Assembly (NCBI GenBank): GCA_963734395.1
Contig: CAVTGY010000002.1
Span: forward strand, 1 to 64,000
Reading direction: 5' to 3'
Length of the DNA stretch: 64,000 nucleotides
From: Bog-756 sp963734395
GTDB lineage: Bacteria; Actinomycetota; Acidimicrobiia; Acidimicrobiales; RAAP-2
The notes below the pieces were generated by a model, which was not told the origin of the DNA, did no database searches, and saw only the letters and a program-made list of their open reading frames with translations. The translations under genes were made by a program, and so were the position numbers. This document shows positions 9,716-17,621 of this stretch, piece by piece. Position 1 is the first letter of the stretch; each line of letters begins with the position of its first letter.

Positions 9716-10027
9716 ATGCGAACCAGCCCGCCAATCAAGACTCCCAAACCCCTTCTGAGCGTCGAGGAGGCCGCCAATCTGTTGGGCGAGACGCGCTCCA
9801 CGCTCTACCGGTCCATCAAGGAGGGATCGTTTCCCCTCCCGATCTTCAGGATCGGTCGAAGGATCCGCATTCCTCGGCGTTCAGTGGAGAGACTGCTGAA
9901 CGGACTGCCGGTGACCCCGCTGGAGGAACTCCCGCGGACCATCTCCCACCCGAGTATGTGGATGCGACCTCAGCCCGGCCTCGAAGCCACGCTGGCTTCG
10001 CCCGAGGACAGCAACGTTCCCACGTGA
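9716..10027 (+). CDS. xis: Excisionase-like MerR-type HTH protein
   Basis: 103 aa. The start ATG has CGGAGA about six bases upstream. Residues about 14-60 form the winged helix of the excisionase/MerR helix-turn-helix family: LLSVEEAANLLGETRSTLYR, then FRIGRRIRIPRRSVERLL. Such proteins bend the attachment site and turn the integrase towards excision. The gene is convergent with the integrase, and their last 58 bases overlap, which is unusual and could link their expression. A transcription factor role for the element is the alternative. The C-terminal 40 residues are low in predicted structure. Confidence 0.75.
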   Translation: MRTSPPIKTPKPLLSVEEAANLLGETRSTLYRSIKEGSFPLPIFRIGRRIRIPRRSVERLLNGLPVTPLEELPRTISHPSMWMRPQPGLEATLASPEDSNVPT

Positions 10028-11196
10028 GCCGCAGCTCTACGGTCCTCCTCGGGTACCGAGTCGGTGTAGTGCCGGGCCATCTTGACGGTGGACCAGCCGA
10101 GTCGGGTCTGCTTCTGTGCCTCGGAGATGACCGGGTCGAGCACGGTGGCATGGAAGTGGCGCAACGAGTGCATGTGCACGTCGGTAGCCACCTTCCCTCT
10201 CGCTCGGACAGTGGCAAAGGTGTGGCTCATCACATCCGGGTGAGGTGGCACCTGTCCGCCGGGCACGGAGGAGAACAGAAAAGCCTCCGGCTCGAAGATC
10301 GTTCCGCACGCCATGGCCAGCGAACGCTGTGCGAGCTGCAGCCGCCTGAGCATCGAGGCAGTATCGGAGTCGATGGCCACGGTGCGGATGCTGGCCCGGG
10401 TCTTTGGCGATTTCAGAATGGCGCCGCCTTTGGCTGCCACCACGCTCTGGCTGATCCGTACCGTGCCGGCAGACAGGTCGATGTCGTTCCAGCGGAGGGC
10501 ACAGACCTCGCCCCTCCGCATGCCGGTGGCCGCCACCAACCGCAGCACCGCCGCGAAGCTCGGGTCGAGCTTGTCAGCCGTGGCGATCAGTTTGCGCACC
10601 TCCCCGAGGGTCGGAGCCCGCACCTCGTCCCGCTCATCCAGCGCCCAGGTTGGCAGTTCGGTGTCGGCGATCGGATTGGGCAGCACACCGCCGCTCCACT
10701 TGCGGGCCAGTCGGCAGGCCCGATGCATCAGGGCCCTGATCTGACGGACGCTCGCCTCGGCCAGCCCGTTGGCCTTCAAACGACGAAAGTACTTCTCGAC
10801 GTCGTACGGGCTGAGGGCTGTCAGCCGCTGCTGGCCGATGGACCCGTGGATGTGCTTCATCCACATGTTCTCGTAACGTCGGACGGTCGAGGGGGAGAGG
10901 TCCTCCCAACCGTTGTCCTTCCATCCCTGGATGGCGTCGTTGACGGTCGTCGACTGGCTCCATCGGGGTGCCTCGACGACCGGCGGCGGCACCGGCTCGT
11001 CCTCCGCCGCTGCGACCAATCGGGTGAGCTCACGCTCGGCCGCTCGTTTGCCACCGCGGAACGTCTGGTTGCCGTGTCGAACTTTGCCGTTGTCGTCGCG
11101 ACCGAGGAACACCCGCAGTTCCCACACGTTCGGCTGCCGTTCCCGCAAGCTCCCCGGCATCGAGCCCTCCAGACCCTTCCCAAAATTGTTGGGCAA
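9970..11196 (-). CDS. int: Tyrosine integrase of tRNA-Lys element
   Basis: 408 aa and intact. There is an N-terminal arm-binding region with a basic patch (RGGKRAAEREL), a core-binding domain (TTVNDAIQGWKDNGWEDLS), then the catalytic domain: Arg in ATGMRRGEVCALRW, His-Arg in HSLRHFHAT and the nucleophile Tyr in MARHYTD. The third box has Trp in place of the common His (LGWSTVK), as in many integrases. The gene starts 60 bases beyond the tRNA-Lys 3' end and runs in the same direction as the tRNA, the usual position for an integrase using that tRNA as attachment site. It should catalyse integration and, with the excisionase, excision. Confidence 0.88.
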   Translation of the reverse strand: MPNNFGKGLEGSMPGSLRERQPNVWELRVFLGRDDNGKVRHGNQTFRGGKRAAERELTRLVAAAEDEPVPPPVVEAPRWSQSTTVNDAIQGWKDNGWEDLSPSTVRRYENMWMKHIHGSIGQQRLTALSPYDVEKYFRRLKANGLAEASVRQIRALMHRACRLARKWSGGVLPNPIADTELPTWALDERDEVRAPTLGEVRKLIATADKLDPSFAAVLRLVAATGMRRGEVCALRWNDIDLSAGTVRISQSVVAAKGGAILKSPKTRASIRTVAIDSDTASMLRRLQLAQRSLAMACGTIFEPEAFLFSSVPGGQVPPHPDVMSHTFATVRARGKVATDVHMHSLRHFHATVLDPVISEAQKQTRLGWSTVKMARHYTDSVPEEDRRAAAHVGTLLSSGEASVASRPG

Positions 11197-11255
11197 GCTG
11201 TTGGGTTTAGGCTATCCGGAGGGTGGGACGAGATCAAAAAGTGCCTCTGACCAGG

Positions 11256-11328
11256 TGGGCCGTGCGAGTCTCGATCTCGCCACCTTGGGATTAAAAGTCC
11301 CCTGCTCTACCGGATGAGCTAACGGCCC
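11256..11328 (-). tRNA. tRNA-Lys (UUU)
   Basis: 73 bases form a full cloverleaf. The 7-bp acceptor stem is GGGCCGT/ACGGCCC with discriminator A. The D arm carries AGCTCATCCGGTAGAGC. The anticodon loop is CTTTTAA with anticodon TTT. The variable loop contains AGGTGG, and the T arm has the conserved TCGAGACTC-type sequence. CCA is not encoded. The 3' half serves as the probable attachment site of the adjacent integrase. Confidence 0.93.
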
Positions 11329-11403
11329 GCCGAGGAGCGTATCGGCTCTGTCTCGTGCTGCTTGCTCCGCTGCTTCGCCCTGCTTCGCCGCAACCCCGGT
11401 GGC

Positions 11404-12421
11404 TCAATGGGAGGAACGGCCGGCGGCGATGACCACCGCGGATGGTTGGTTGCCGACGGTGACCCGTCCGATCACCGACCGGTTGACCAGGTCCACGTGC
11501 ACGAGGGTGCCGTCGCCGCCGCACACCCACGCCGTCGAACTGTCCGGCGCCAGTGCCAACCCTTCGGCAGTGGTGCCCACGTCGATTCCCGGACCGGCTT
11601 CTCTGGTCAACAGGTCGACCGGGGTGACGCTGTCCCCGCCGCTCACATAGACGGTGGTCGGCGACAGCCCGGCGATCCCGGTGGGGTTTGCTGCCAGATA
11701 GATTGCCGGCGCCGGCACCAGGCCGGGGAGGCTGATCGGAGTCACGGCGCTGGTCTGGAAGTTGGCGACCAGGGCGGTCGTCCCGCCGGCGGCGATGAAG
11801 ACGTCGACCGGTTCAGGCCCGACACCGACCGGGGTTCCGGCCACCAAGGAGGGCAAGGAGATGGGCGTCACGGTTCCGTCCTCGTAATTGGACACCAGGG
11901 CCAGGCTTCCGTTGGGTGCGATGGCGATGGCCACCGGCTGCCTTCCCACCGCGATCGGTCGGTCCAGCTCGCAGTGACGGAAGGTCGAGCGGTGTCACCG
12001 TGTTGTCGTCGAAGTTGGCCACCAGTGCAAGGGCGCCGTTGGGTGAGACCGCGACGGCATCGGGTTCGAGGCCGACGGTCACCTGCTTGACGACGGTTCC
12101 GCTGGCCACGTCGATCTCGGAGACGGTGTCGACGCCCTTGTTGGCGACCAGGATGTCGTCGCCGTCTGGGGTGACCGCCAACGCCGCCGGCAGGGTGCCG
12201 GTGGTGATCGGTTTGAGGGCCTTGGACGTCACCGTGTCGACCACGGCGACGGTGTTGCCCGGATTGGCCACGCTCGCCCCAGTCGCCACATAGGCGGTGG
12301 GGGTCGTCGGCGATGCCACCGCCGATCCGGATGTGCAACCGGCCAGCAGGCCCAAAGGAAGGGCGAGTGCCAGCGCGCCCAAGCTTGCGCATACACGCCC
12401 CCTCCAGTCGGTGGCTCCCAT
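11404..12421 (-). CDS. YVTN beta-propeller lipoprotein (one frame break)
   Basis: Starts at ATG 12421. Residues 1-28 are a lipoprotein signal with lipobox LAGC, so the mature protein is anchored to the membrane by a lipidated Cys. About seven propeller units follow, of the form TPDGDDILVANKG.DTVSEIDVASGTVVKQVTVG. Frames must be joined at about 11965, where removing one base restores AGPTIAVGRQPVAIAIAPNG. It is related in repeat type to the secreted propeller at 1316-2860 but is shorter and lipid-anchored. No enzymatic residues are evident; a scaffold or surface-binding role is inferred. Confidence 0.75.
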
Positions 12422-12449
12422 GTCAGGCACCTTCACCGCCACCGGCGAC

Positions 12450-13911
12450 TCACCCACGCGAGCAGGCGGCACCCGGCTCGAGGGCCGCACCCCGCCATCC
12501 GGCCTGATCGGTGACCGGGAAGAAGTCGCCGGTGGCTCCGTCCTGCTCGTACGCGACCGGCGGCGGCGCTCCGGCGGCCAGCTCCGACACCGCCTCCACC
12601 AGGGCGTCGATGTCCTGGCCCGACGTGCCCAGCCCGGCGCTGGCCCGCACCGCCCCGGGTACCTGACGATGATCGCCTCGAAGGACGTCGCTGCGATAGG
12701 CCTCGACCGCCGCCTCGGTCAGACCGAGGAGGCGGACCACGTAGGGATGGGCACAGAAGCACCCGTGACGCACGGCGATCCCGTACTCCGCGCTCAGCCG
12801 TGCCGCTACCAGGGCGTGGTGCATGCCGTCGATGGTGAATGCGGCCACTGGCAATGTCTCCACCAGCTCGGCGGGTGAGGGCGGCTCCCCTCCTTGCTGC
12901 GACCCCGGGGGACCGAGCAACCGGACCCCCTCGATCGATGCCAGTCCCTCGACCAGTCGATGGGCGAGGCAGCGCTCATGGGCGATGATCGAGGTCCAGC
13001 CGATGTCGCCGAGTGCGTCGATGGCGGCATGCAGCGCCACCGCGCCGACCACGTTGGGCGAGCCGGCCTCCTCCCGGTCCGGTGGGGCGGTCCAGATGAC
13101 CTCGTCCAGTCCGACCAGGTCTACGGCTCCGCCCCCGGCCAGGAAGGGGTCGCCGGACTCGAACAGCGAGCGCGGACCGATGAGCGCGCCAGAGCCGAAT
13201 GGTGCGTACAACTTGTGGCCGCTGAACGCCAGGTAGTCGGCGGCGGCGGGGAGCGGCCGGTGCGGTGCAAGTTGCGCAGCGTCGACTACCACGGGGACGC
13301 CGCGTTGGTGGGCGGCGTCGATGATGGCGTCGAGCGGAGGCAGCCACCCGGTCACGTTGGAGGCACCGGTCACCGCCAGCAGGGCGGCCGAACGACCCGC
13401 GTCGAGTGCGGCGCACACTTCGTCGACGGTGAAGGTCCCTTCGGGCGAGCACTCGACGTAGCGACGCTGGGCCACCCGTCCCCAGGGCAACAGGTTGGCG
13501 TGGTGTTCGATCACGGTTGTGACCACCGTGTCCGTTCGCTGCAGGCGCAGCCGATAGGCCAGGTGGTTGATGGCCTCGGTGGTGTTCCGGCAGAGGATGG
13601 CCACGTCGTCACCATCCGGGTGCACGTCCGGCGAAACCGAGGACGGCGCGCCGGGCCTCCTCGTAGGCCGCGGTGGCATGCCTCGATCGGAAACCGGCCC
13701 CCCGGTGGACGCTCGAGTACCAGGGGAGGAATTCGTTGACACGCTGGGCGGCACCGGGGAGGGCCTGGGTCGAGGCGGCCTGGTCCAACTCGACCGCCTG
13801 ACGATCCACGCCGTCGAGGCAGGGCACTCGCTGTCCGGATCCGACGAGGTCGGCCAACGGGTCCGCTGGATCGCGGCCGACGCGGGCCTCGATGCCGGGG
13901 GTCATCTCCAC
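12450..13911 (-). CDS. Class V aminotransferase, cysteine-desulfurase-like (one frame break)
   Basis: PLP enzyme of fold type I. The joined product is about 485 aa, from ATG 13911. It shows the family N-terminus (ELDQAASTQALPG, then WYSSVHRGAGFRSRHATAAYEEAR), a PLP-Asp region VVVDAAQLAPHR, the PLP-binding Lys in FSGHKLYAPFGSGAL, and a Cys-rich loop HGCFCAHPYV near the C-terminus that corresponds to the active Cys loop of desulfurases. The break at about 13620 is healed by removing one base. It may mobilise sulfur from cysteine or act on another amino acid; no Fe-S assembly genes are adjacent. It is 28 bases upstream of the lipoprotein gene on the same strand. Confidence 0.75.
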
Positions 13912-14027
13912 CTCGTCACCCTACGGGTCTGTCATCGGTGCGGCGGGTACGATCCCTCTCATGGAGACCGAGGTGACCGCCGACGATACCCAGGGCAGCC
14001 GAGCGGACGGACCCCACGATTCCGGCC

Positions 14028-14259
14028 ATGCCGACTCCCGTCCTGCCGGTCGGCGCGGCGCCGCTTTCGCCGGAGACGTCGGTCGACGAGGTCGACCGCG
14101 TGCTCGACCAGGTAGAGCTGGCCCTCTCCCGCCTGGACGACGGCACCTACGGCCAGTGCGCCACCTGCGGATCTGCCATCGACGATGCCCACCTGGCCGA
14201 CAATCCGATGGCCCGTGCACTGTCCGCAGTGCGAGACAGAGGCGAGCACAGCCGAATAG
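14028..14259 (+). CDS. DksA/TraR-type zinc-finger protein (one frame break)
   Basis: A short protein with the TraR/DksA C4 zinc finger. The first Cys pair is in YGQCATCGSAID. The second pair, CPQCETEASTAE followed by TAG at 14257-14259, appears only if one base near 14218 is removed; as it stands the frame runs on without the second pair. A helical stretch rich in Glu, Val and Asp (VDEVDRVLDQVELALSRLDD) precedes the finger. The family binds RNA polymerase through its secondary channel or acts in stress responses. Translation may begin earlier, at ATG 13961, if a further frame correction applies. It is divergent from the aminotransferase gene. Confidence 0.65.
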
Positions 14260-14304
14260 TCGCAGGGTCCGGGAGGGCGCGCGGGTTACCGGTCGACCCG
14301 GCTT

Positions 14305-15379
14305 CTACAGGACGTAACCGGTGACGTCGAGGAACGCCTGCACATGGGGGACCGGGCCGCCACCGCCCCAGACGATCGAGACCTTGCCCAGGTTCCCACC
14401 GGTCCCGAAAGCCACCGACACCGCGTTGGAGATGGCGAAACACCCGGCACCGGCGTTGATGTTGGCGGTGGCCGGTGTGGCCGCTCCTGCCGGAAAGATG
14501 GTGGTCACCCCGTAGCCGTTGAGCAACGCCCCGCCCACTCCGGAGATGGCGAAGTTGCCGACGATGCCGGTGGCGCCGGCAGGAATGCCGTCGGCCCCGG
14601 CGATGACGCTCGATGTGTGCACCGTCGCCCCGGGCGCGAGCGGTCCGGTGATGCCCCCGACGCCGGTCACCGTGTCGATCACCCTCACCGGCTCGATCTG
14701 CACCGTGCTGGTCATCGGCTTCCATGTGTTGCCTGCGTAGGAGTAGTGGAGCGATCCATCGCTCAGAACGATGAACTGTCCGGGTGCCGAGGTTGCCGGC
14801 AGGGTCGTCGTGCCAAACGGCTCGAGCCTCAGCGAAGCACCGGAGGCGTTCTGAGCCTGGACGCCGACCCCGGTGCTGTTGCCGACGCCGAGGACACCGG
14901 GGCCTTGGGTCGACAGCCGTTCCGCCGCCGGTGGTCACTCCCTGCACGCCGACGACCCCGGTGCCTTCGACGCCGATCGAGCCGGGGGTCATCAGGGGCG
15001 ACTGTCCCTGCACGCCGATGAAACCGGTATTGGACGTACCCAATGAGGCCCACCCCGCCGCCGTTCACTCCGCATGGATCGCCGGGAGTGTGGCGTCGTT
15101 GTTGACGACCCAGAGTCCGCTTCCCTCCAGCGCGGTGGTATTGGTCTCGCTGGTAGCCGAGTTCAATGCACCCATGACCACGTCGTCCCCGGTTGCCGCA
15201 CCGGCCTGGCCCGAGGTCAGCGCGTTGCCTACGGCGGCCACCCCCACCGCGGCCACGCCGACCGCACCCATCTTGAACAGCCTTCGACGACTGGTCGGAC
15301 CTTCGACCGGATCGTCCGGGGAACTGCCGGCCGGCTCGACGGCCTCACCGTCGATGAGCTCGAATCCGTCGGTCATCAT
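14305..15379 (-). CDS. Tat-exported protein with GVQG-type repeats (frame-broken)
   Basis: Begins at the ATG near 15379. Residues about 30-60 are a twin-arginine signal (SRRRLFKMG followed by an Ala/Val/Gly hydrophobic core), so export in folded form is expected. A stretch with short repeats follows (GFIGVQG, GSIGVEG, GVVGVQG). The C-terminal 136 residues carry EPVRVIDTVTGVGG and LAPGATVHTS, a beta-rich module common in secreted actinobacterial proteins. Frame joins are needed near 15065, 15035 and between about 14920 and 14720. The first two are each cured by removal of one base. Function unknown; a surface or wall protein is likely. Confidence 0.6.
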
Positions 15380-15533
15380 TCCTCCCCGGGTCGGTGAGTC
15401 CTGATGAACACTAAGTCCGTGGGCCCGATGCGACGGGGACCCACGGCTCCGCTGTATCAGTGGTTGGCTGCGACGGCGCTATCTGTCGCACGACGCCGGT
15501 GGCTATCGCACGAAGCCGATGCAGGGGTGCCTG

Positions 15534-15950
15534 TTACTTCTTGGTCTCCCAGAAGATCTTGTCGATCTCGGCGATCTGGGCGAGGAGCTCGTCGGCCACC
15601 TTGACGTCGGTCGACTTCTTGACCTCGCCGGCCTTCTTGGTGGCCTTCCAGAAGAGATCGTGCAGCTGGGGATACTTCTCCAGGTGCTCGGGCTTGAAGT
15701 AGTCGGTCCACAGCACCCACAGGTGGTGCTTGACCAGCTCGGCCCGCTCCTCTTTGATCAGGATGGCCCGGGTCTTGAAGGCCTGGTCATCGGAGGCGTT
15801 GTACTTCTCGACGGTGCCCTTGACCGATTCGGCCTCGATGCGGGCCTGGGCCGGGTCGTAGACGCCGCAGGGCAGGTCGCAGTGTGCGTGCACCACCCTC
15901 GGTGCAGAAAAGCGGTCGACGGTGGCGAGCAGGTGGTCTGCGATGCGCAT
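15534..15950 (-). CDS. sodN: Nickel superoxide dismutase precursor
   Basis: 138 aa. The start ATG at 15950 has AAAAGGAG seven bases upstream; an ATG 18 bases earlier is in frame but overlaps this site. A 22-residue leader is followed by HCDLPCGVYDP, the nickel hook: after leader removal His1, Cys2 and Cys6 bind Ni. The rest matches the four-helix NiSOD subunit (RIEAESVKGTVEKYNASDD, WTDYFKPEHLEKYP, terminal DKIFWETKK). It converts superoxide to peroxide and oxygen in the cytoplasm as a hexamer. The leader must be cut by SodX, encoded divergently next door. Four copies of CACCGATG precede the ribosome binding site. Confidence 0.95.
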   Translation of the reverse strand: MRIADHLLATVDRFSAPRVVHAHCDLPCGVYDPAQARIEAESVKGTVEKYNASDDQAFKTRAILIKEERAELVKHHLWVLWTDYFKPEHLEKYPQLHDLFWKATKKAGEVKKSTDVKVADELLAQIAEIDKIFWETKK

Positions 15951-15965
15951 GGCGGTGCTCCTTTT

Positions 15966-16004
15966 CATCGGTGGGACATCGGTGTCATCGGTGTCTCATC
16001 GGTG
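15966..16004 (-). repeat. Four direct repeats CACCGATG in the sodN leader
   Basis: The 8-mer CACCGATG (CATCGGTG on the + strand) occurs at 15966-15973, 15977-15984, 15986-15993 and 15997-16004. Start-to-start distances are 11, 9 and 11. The last copy abuts AAAAGGAG, the sodN ribosome site. Candidate operator for a nickel or redox regulator, or an mRNA leader element. Confidence 0.75.
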
Positions 16005-16132
16005 GATGACGCTGGTCATCTGATGCAGAGTGGGTCATGGTGCGGTACCGGGTCACCTTACCCAGGTTCACAACTCGCCGAACGCTCCCGGTCCGGTCCG
16101 GCCCACGGCTGGTGTCGGAGGGGAGTCACCCG

Positions 16133-16543
16133 ATGAGACGCGCCATGGTCTCGGTGGGCCTCGCCCTGTCGGCCGCTGCAGTGTGGCAATCGTTCCGCCG
16201 GGTCGAGGTGGTCGGCACCTCGATGGCACCTGCCCTGCTCCCCGGTGACCGTCTGGTGGTGATCGGCCGGCCCTGGCTGCGACAGCCCTGGCCCGAGCCC
16301 GGAGCGGTCATCGCCGTGCGGGATCCCCGACTGCCGGAGCGCATCCTCATCAAGAGGGTCGCCGAGCTCCACCGACAGACCGGGACTCTGGACGTGGTGG
16401 GCGATGCCCCCTTGGCCAGCACGGACAGCCGGACCTTCGGCTCGGTGCCCCGTTCGTCGATCGTCGGTCGGGCGGTCTACCGGTACGCACCCGCAGGTCG
16501 AAGCGGGCCTGCACCCTGGCCGGCAGAGTACGATCAGGCGTGA
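16133..16543 (+). CDS. sodX: SodX, nickel-SOD maturation protease
   Basis: 136 aa from ATG 16133, which has GGAGGGGAG eight bases upstream. It is a small S26 (signal-peptidase-like) serine protease: an N-terminal hydrophobic segment (residues 5-18), the nucleophile Ser30 in VGTSMAPALLPGD, and the general-base Lys74 in ILIKRVAE. The family removes the leader of SodN so that the new N-terminal His can bind Ni. Divergence from sodN is the usual pairing. Its stop overlaps the ATG of the next gene, so it heads the downstream operon. Confidence 0.9.
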   Translation: MRRAMVSVGLALSAAAVWQSFRRVEVVGTSMAPALLPGDRLVVIGRPWLRQPWPEPGAVIAVRDPRLPERILIKRVAELHRQTGTLDVVGDAPLASTDSRTFGSVPRSSIVGRAVYRYAPAGRSGPAPWPAEYDQA

Positions 16544-17085
16544 TGCCCAGCCATACCGACGAACTCGAGCGCATTCTGACCAGCACCTACCTCGATGGCA
16601 TCGACGGCCGGTCCACCGCCGAGATCCGAGCCATGCGCACCGAGTGCCAGCAGGCCGAGCAGGCCCTGTCCTACCTCCGCAAGCTCATCCAGGGTCGACT
16701 GGACATCGTCCACACCTACCTCGAGCACCCCGGTTCGGACGCCTTGCGCGATCTGGGCGCACTGGTGAACGACCTGCCCGGCATCCTGTCCTCGGGTCCC
16801 GGGCGCCCTCCCGGCCCCGGCCACCTCCCGCTGCTGCTCTCCCCGGACACCGAAGCGGCCGATCTCACCGCCGAGCTCGACGCCGTGCTCGGGGCCGACG
16901 AGATCGGCACGCTCGCCGATCTGGACCTCGATGCGTTGAACGACATCGCCGCCCGGCTCGAGGTCATCGAGCGCCGGGTGTCGGCCGAGCGTCGGGCCCT
17001 GCACGAACGGATCGACACCCTGCAGGCCGAACTGGTCGACCGCCACAAGACCGGGCGTGCCTCGGTCGACGGTCTCCTGTCGTGA
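16543..17085 (+). CDS. rsiG: RsiG-family c-di-GMP binding protein
   Basis: 180 aa from ATG 16543 (overlapping the sodX stop). Residues 39-54, EQALSYLRKLIQGRLD, match exactly the RsiG signature E(x3)S(x2)R(x3)Q(x3)D that binds cyclic di-GMP. The protein is mostly helical, with a second helical region at residues about 135-170 (DALNDIAARLEVIERRVSAERRAL). In Streptomyces RsiG sequesters the sigma factor WhiG when bound to c-di-GMP. Only one copy of the motif is present; one-motif homologues elsewhere act as homodimers. No sigma factor gene is in the window. It overlaps the next gene by four bases. Confidence 0.85.
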   Translation: MPSHTDELERILTSTYLDGIDGRSTAEIRAMRTECQQAEQALSYLRKLIQGRLDIVHTYLEHPGSDALRDLGALVNDLPGILSSGPGRPPGPGHLPLLLSPDTEAADLTAELDAVLGADEIGTLADLDLDALNDIAARLEVIERRVSAERRALHERIDTLQAELVDRHKTGRASVDGLLS

Positions 17086-17609
17086 AGGACCCGGTCCGCT
17101 CGGAAGGAACTCAGTTCGTCAAAGAGCTACCCGAGCGGTTCAACGAGCTGGGTTCGTTCATCCGTGAACAGCGGAGCTCAGCGCGACTCTCGTTGAGGAG
17201 GCTCTCCGAGTTGGCCGGCATCTCCAACCCGTACCTCAGCCAGATCGAGCGCGGACTGCGGCGGCCGTCGGCGGAGATCCTGCAGCAGATCGCCAAGGCC
17301 TTGCGCATCTCGGCGGAGACCCTCTACGTGCAGGCCGGCATTCTCGAGAAGCCCGACGGCGACACCGACCTGTCCCGTCACATATTCGCCGACCGCCATC
17401 TGACCGAGGAGCAACGGCAGGCGATGATGCGGATCTACCTCTCGTTCCGGCATGAGAACGACGATCAGGCGGAGGGCAATCGGGTGAGGGCGACTGATGT
17501 CGTCCGGTCGGACCGGCCGGAGGATTCCGCCGTTGCCGGCAGCGGTGCCGGCGCGGGACCACGGTGGCGGTTCTTCGGCGGCAGCTGGATGATCTCGACC
17601 GACCGGTAG
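17082..17609 (+). CDS. XRE-family transcription regulator
   Basis: 175 aa from a GTG overlapping the rsiG stop (GTGA). Residues about 22-85 are an XRE helix-turn-helix: LGSFIREQRSSARLSLRRLS, then GISNPYLSQIERGLRRPSAE. A segment FADRHLTEEQRQAMMRIYLSF resembles the actinobacterial Rv0474-like regulator family. The C-terminal 50 residues are polar and probably disordered. Position inside the sodX-rsiG-mshA run suggests it may control this set or its own operon. Intact. Confidence 0.82.
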   Translation: MKDPVRSEGTQFVKELPERFNELGSFIREQRSSARLSLRRLSELAGISNPYLSQIERGLRRPSAEILQQIAKALRISAETLYVQAGILEKPDGDTDLSRHIFADRHLTEEQRQAMMRIYLSFRHENDDQAEGNRVRATDVVRSDRPEDSAVAGSGAGAGPRWRFFGGSWMISTDR

Positions 17610-17621
17610 GATCGGCGGCGC

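Larger units (their letters stand above)
3282..11263. mobile_element. Probable integrative mobilisable element in tRNA-Lys (left end not determined)
   Basis: From right to left: a tRNA-Lys gene whose 3' end faces the element, a tyrosine integrase starting 60 bases from that 3' end, a convergent excisionase-like gene, a MobF relaxase/helicase, and two coupled tyrosine recombinases. Integrase against a tRNA 3' end plus a relaxase is the usual layout of an integrative mobilisable or conjugative element. No type IV secretion genes are seen, so it would depend on a helper or be a remnant. The right boundary is the tRNA 3' segment. I found no second copy of that segment in the window, so the left limit given is only the last recombinase gene. 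The two recombinases might belong to a separate insertion. Confidence 0.6.

Noticed and set aside
15966..16004. CRISPR-like array at sodN
   Set aside because: Units are 8 bases with 1-3 base gaps; no CRISPR repeat-spacer layout and no cas genes anywhere in the window.
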